Part shown: positions 61,053-64,000 of the stretch, piece by piece
Layout: the number at the start of each line of letters is the position of its first letter
How positions within the stretch are numbered: position 1 is the first letter of the stretch
NCBI GenBank assembly: GCA_965208015.1
Contig: OZ242308.1
Location: forward strand, 930,001 to 994,000
Source of the DNA: Bin87 sp965208015
GTDB lineage: Bacteria; Chloroflexota; Dehalococcoidia; Lucifugimonadales; UBA3495
DNA length: 64,000 nt
Reading direction: 5' to 3'
Translations under genes and position numbers: made by a program
Notes under the pieces: generated by a model
Seen by the model: only the letters and a program-made list of their open reading frames with translations
Told to the model about the DNA's origin: nothing
The model's database searches: none

Positions 61053-61844
61053 ATGGTCAGCAGAACCACAAGGCCCCAGGTTCCTTTTGACGAGGATGAG
61101 GTTGATGACCTCACCATCGAATACCCGTCCTCAGACGGTGAACCCATGGCCGAATCCGACTGGCAGTACATCCCCCTGACCGATACCGTTTCCACTTTGC
61201 GGATTCATTACCGCAATCGGTCCGATGTGTACGTCGCCGGCGATATGTTGATTTATTATCGCATGAATCGCAACGACGTTACGGTCGCCCCAGATGTTTT
61301 CGCCGTCTTCGGCGCCACCGGCAACCATCCTCGGGATTCCTGGCTGGTGTGGCGGGAGGGGAAAGCCCCCGACTTTGTGATGGAGATTGCCTCCTCATCC
61401 ACTTGGCGACGGGATGCTACCGAAAAACGCCGCATTTATGCCGACATGGGCGTTACGGAGTACGTGCGTTTCGATCCCACCGGAAACTACTTTACACCGC
61501 CTCTCATCTTGGAAACCTTAGACGGAACGGAATACCGGGCGCAACCGCTAATCACGGATGCCGACGGCGTCCTGCGTGGCCATAGCGGGGTGCTGGAGTT
61601 GGAGATTTGCGTAACGTCGGCGCTGGAACTCCGGCTCTACGATCCGGCGGCAGGGGAATGGCTCCGCACCCACCGCGAGAGCGAGAACGCACGCCAGGAG
61701 ATCGAAATGGCGCGGCGCGAGAGCGAAGCCGTACGTCAGGAGACCGAAGCGGCCCTGCGGGCCAGCGAAGCAGCTCGGCAAGCCGCCGAAGCGGAAGTCG
61801 CCCGGCTCCGTGAGCAACTGGCGCAACTGCGACAGCAAACATAG
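61053..61844 (+). CDS. Uma2 family endonuclease (tandem copy 3)
   Basis: 263 residues. VAPDVFAVFGA (Asp), APDFVMEIASSST (Glu) and RRDATEKRRIYADMGVTEYVRFDP (Lys). It has the longest coiled tail of the three (about 55 residues with SENARQEIEMARRE). GGAGGTGGG before the ATG serves as ribosome site. It is closest to copy 2. Confidence 0.87.
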   Translation: MVSRTTRPQVPFDEDEVDDLTIEYPSSDGEPMAESDWQYIPLTDTVSTLRIHYRNRSDVYVAGDMLIYYRMNRNDVTVAPDVFAVFGATGNHPRDSWLVWREGKAPDFVMEIASSSTWRRDATEKRRIYADMGVTEYVRFDPTGNYFTPPLILETLDGTEYRAQPLITDADGVLRGHSGVLELEICVTSALELRLYDPAAGEWLRTHRESENARQEIEMARRESEAVRQETEAALRASEAARQAAEAEVARLREQLAQLRQQT

Positions 61845-61861
61845 CAGCGAGGTATTGAAAC

Positions 61862-62608
61862 ATGCGACTGGAAAACAAGGTGGCTTTTATCAGCGGCGGC
61901 GCTCGGGGCATGGGGGCTACCGAGGCGCGGATGTTCTCCCGCGAGGGTTGCAAGGTGGTCATCGGCGACCTGCGCGACGAGCTGGGACGGCAGGTTGAGG
62001 CCGAGATCAACGAACTGGGCGGTGAGTGCCTGTACGTCCACCTGGACGTGACCGACGAGCAGTCCTGGAAAGATGCCATCGCAGCTGCGGTGGAGCGGTT
62101 CGGCAAGCTGGACATCCTGGTGAACAACGCCGGCGTGTATATGCCGGAGCGGGTTGAGGACACCACGATGGAGAACTGGGACGTCACCATGAGCGTCAAC
62201 GCCAAGGGCGTGTTCCTGGGCACCAAAGCCGCCATTCCCGAGATGCGGCGTAATGGCGGCGGGTCCATCGTGAACATCTCCAGCGTAGCCGGCCTGGTGG
62301 GCAACCACATCTCCTCCGCCTACACCGCATCCAAGGGCGCGGTGCGGCTTTTCACCAAGTCCACCGCCATCCAGCACGCTGGCGACGGCATCCGCTGCAA
62401 CAGCGTGCATCCCGGCACCATCGAGACCGACATGACCGCCGCCCTGCTGGCCGCCGGCGGCCGGGAGGACCGGCTGAACCGGACCCCCTTGGGCCGGTTG
62501 GGCCAGGCGGAGGACATCGCCTACGGGGTGTTGTTCCTGGCGTCGGACGAGGCGTCCTTCATGACCGGCAGCGAGTTGGTGATCGACGGCGGGCGCACGG
62601 CGATGTAG
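61862..62608 (+). CDS. Short-chain dehydrogenase/reductase (paralog 2)
   Basis: 248 residues. ISGGARGMGATEAR, NNAGVY, Ser in NISSVAG and Tyr-x3-Lys in YTASKGA. It is nearly the same length as paralog 1 and shares long stretches. It is encoded 17 bases after the third Uma2, and repeat copy C follows it. Confidence 0.92.
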   Translation: MRLENKVAFISGGARGMGATEARMFSREGCKVVIGDLRDELGRQVEAEINELGGECLYVHLDVTDEQSWKDAIAAAVERFGKLDILVNNAGVYMPERVEDTTMENWDVTMSVNAKGVFLGTKAAIPEMRRNGGGSIVNISSVAGLVGNHISSAYTASKGAVRLFTKSTAIQHAGDGIRCNSVHPGTIETDMTAALLAAGGREDRLNRTPLGRLGQAEDIAYGVLFLASDEASFMTGSELVIDGGRTAM

Positions 62609-62617
62609 CGCCGGATC

Positions 62618-62726
62618 GTCAGAATCAGGATTTTCGGGATTGAAGGATTTACCGGATTGGGCTTCCACCGCCATCGGGCGGCTCCAATCCTGAAAATCCC
62701 CAAATCCGGTAAATCCTGATTCTGAC
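62618..62726. repeat. Dispersed palindromic repeat, copy C (~109 bp)
   Basis: It starts GTCAGAATCAGGATTT and ends AAATCCTGATTCTGAC, a perfect inverted pair of 16 bases. The inner part differs from copies A and B but keeps a GGATTGG/CCAATCC pair, so base pairing is conserved while sequence is not. It lies between the SDR and the channel gene. Confidence 0.85.
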
Positions 62727-62746
62727 AACCCCTCGCGCATCGACCC

Positions 62747-63616
62747 ATGGGGAAGTTTTTCGGCAGGGGAACCCTGCTGCAATGCCGGCTGCCCGACGCG
62801 CACCCCTACGTGCGTCTCCAGCACGCCGTGTTCCATGTCCTGGAGGCGGACAGCGGCGGCGCGGCGCGGGTGGTCGATTTCACCATTTTCGGGCTGGTGC
62901 TGTTCAGCGCGGTGAACCTGGCCATCGGCAACACCAAGCTGGAGTTCTTCTTCATCAGCGTGTTCGCCGCCGAATACCTCATCCGGTTGTGGTGCATCGT
63001 CTGGCATCGCAATTACCGGCAGGGAGGATGGAAGGCCCGCCTGCGCTACGCCACCACCAACGCTGCGGCGATAATCGATTTCATCGCCATCTGGCCGACG
63101 CTGGTGGTGATGATCGTCTTCGGCGAGGTCGAAGTGCTGCCGATATTCCGCCTGGTGTCCCGGCTGATAATGACCGGAAGGCGCTTCCCGGCCATGCGCC
63201 TGATGGGACGGGTGATGATGCGGTCGGCGTCGCAGTTGATCAGCGTGCTGGTGACGCTGAGCGTGTTCTGGCTGGCGGCGGGCTACCTGATGCACGCCGC
63301 GGAAACGAAACTGCCCAGCGGCAACCACGAGCAGTTCGGATCCATCGGAGACTCGTTGTGGGCCTCGGTGGTGATCTTGACCACGCTGCCGTCGCTGGAG
63401 GTGGTGCCGGGGACCTTGGTGGGGAGGGTCATCGCCGGCTTCATCGCCCTGCTGGGGATCGGGCTGTTCGCGCTGCCCGCCGGCATCCTGACCTCCAATT
63501 TCATGGAGGCCATCCAGCAGGCCCGAGACGCCGCCGGCCAGGTGGAACTGAGCGCCTGCCGGGTGCAGAGCGCCGCCCAGCAACGGCAAACGCACTGGCC
63601 GCCGGCCCTGGGCTAG
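62747..63616 (+). CDS. Voltage-gated-like ion channel with atypical filter
   Basis: 289 residues, six TM helices of the VIC type. A helix with spaced Arg (Arg135, 139, 145, 146, 151) acts as the S4 voltage sensor. The pore loop after it reads TTLPSLEVVPGT (212-223), while a K+ channel has TTVGYGD-x3-PxT. Thus the K+-selectivity signature is missing but the following GRVIAGFIALLGIGLFALPAGIL is typical. Its ion preference cannot be predicted. Confidence 0.83.
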   Translation: MGKFFGRGTLLQCRLPDAHPYVRLQHAVFHVLEADSGGAARVVDFTIFGLVLFSAVNLAIGNTKLEFFFISVFAAEYLIRLWCIVWHRNYRQGGWKARLRYATTNAAAIIDFIAIWPTLVVMIVFGEVEVLPIFRLVSRLIMTGRRFPAMRLMGRVMMRSASQLISVLVTLSVFWLAAGYLMHAAETKLPSGNHEQFGSIGDSLWASVVILTTLPSLEVVPGTLVGRVIAGFIALLGIGLFALPAGILTSNFMEAIQQARDAAGQVELSACRVQSAAQQRQTHWPPALG

Positions 63617-63706
63617 ACGATGGGACGCAGGCCGTTGACTGCTATAATCTCAAACAACTGGCATTTGGGAGGCGTATCCACTGGCTCCACATGCCCGGGA
63701 GGTACT

Positions 63707-64000
63707 ATGATCGAGCGCGTTCCGACTGTAGCGTTTGGAAAGGAATTTACGCATATCCCCGAACACGTACGATCCGACCTTGACATGCTCCAAAGAGAGT
63801 GTGCCATTTACACGAACCATTGGATTGATGAGATCGAGGATTTTCGACACGTCCGTGTGCCTTTTACCCACGAAGAGCGTGAAGAATTTGCGCGGCGTTC
63901 TTGGGCATACGAGTTATTCTTACGGGCTGGAGTTCCGTATTGGGCCTCCGATACGCCAGGTATTGATGCAGATATAGCTCGGGAAGCTGACACGTATACC
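63707..64000 (+). CDS. Unknown protein, partial (runs off right edge)
   Basis: ATG 63707 is preceded by GGGAGG four bases upstream. At least 98 codons are open to the window end with no stop. The sequence has Arg/Glu-rich segments (EEREEFARRSWAYEL, then GVPYWASDTPGIDADIARE). I do not recognise a family. The end of the gene lies outside this window. Confidence 0.6.
   Translation, partial: MIERVPTVAFGKEFTHIPEHVRSDLDMLQRECAIYTNHWIDEIEDFRHVRVPFTHEEREEFARRSWAYELFLRAGVPYWASDTPGIDADIAREADTYT

Noticed and set aside
63707..64000. Minus-strand frames across the right edge
   Set aside because: The plus-strand frame has a GGGAGG ribosome site, an ATG and no stop to the edge, while the minus-strand frames are short and have none.

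Overview
The window is GC-rich, densely coded DNA in which most gene starts sit on Shine-Dalgarno sites and many neighbours overlap by 1 to 23 bases. It has many Uma2-family nucleases (seven), paralogous SDR, nitroreductase and hydantoinase-type catabolic genes, and an RsbU/RsbW-type partner-switching cluster. It has no rRNA, tRNA, CRISPR array or transposase that I could see. This gene repertoire resembles Chloroflexota, in particular SAR202/Dehalococcoidia-like marine or sponge-associated genomes. That assignment is inferred from gene content only.

Layout. 0-5.5 kb is a defence-type block: a HEPN/MNT pair, McrBC, DUF5678, a retropepsin-like protein and a Uma2 nuclease. 5.5-10.2 kb is a minus-strand lipB and 2-oxo acid dehydrogenase operon (E1alpha, a small membrane protein, E1beta, E2, LipB). 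10.3-10.5 kb holds a structured RNA candidate with its own promoter, an operator-like palindrome and an intrinsic terminator. 10.5-20.8 kb carries DUF3800, sulfopyruvate/phosphonopyruvate decarboxylase subunits, two nitroreductases, an SMP-30 lactonase, enoyl-CoA hydratase, sulfurtransferase plus OsmC, a DUF4258/DUF2283 pair and a MetE-like methyltransferase. 21-25.3 kb has an interrupted exported-protein gene, an alpha/beta hydrolase, a tandem acetyl-xylan-esterase pair (one member lacks the nucleophile) and a HEPN pair. 25.3-27.0 kb is a fused UGSC-type selenoprotein. 27.3-33.0 kb is a STAS/RsbU/RsbW/LivJ/histidine-kinase signalling operon. 33-44.8 kb holds dnaN, an AlaX editing protein, hyuA and hyuB separated by a HigB-HigA fusion, a PIG-L deacetylase and a second retropepsin, then uracil-DNA glycosylase, thiolase and Uma2. 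44.9-51 kb carries a GMC oxidoreductase, GNAT, VOC, SDR, an NHL protein and Uma2. 51.5-54.4 kb carries the second UGSC selenoprotein with its partner gene. 54.4-64 kb has a PIN toxin, Trm112, CopD and TlpA, an MFS transporter, two paralogous SDRs flanking three Uma2 genes, an atypical ion channel and a cut-off gene.

The most notable result is a pair of genes that a standard caller would break at an in-frame TGA. At 26715-26717 (minus strand) and 54139-54141 (plus strand) the TGA lies in the same place of two homologous proteins. It is followed by Gly-Gly-Cys or Gly-Ser-Cys codons and then, 11 to 13 bases on, by a compact hairpin of the kind expected for a bacterial SECIS. Both are read here as UGSC-family selenoproteins. 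At the first locus the UGSC domain is fused to a ~390-residue domain. At the second locus a stand-alone copy of that same domain (52357-53424) lies just upstream, with a small HEPN/PaREP1-like gene between them. Fusion and neighbourhood together argue that these are two parts of one uncharacterised selenium-dependent enzyme.

Other structure not explained by ordinary genes includes a family of three ~109-bp palindromic repeats at 20.9, 27.1 and 62.6 kb, and two other hairpin repeats. There is also a symmetrical divergent promoter between dnaN and the alanyl-tRNA editing gene.
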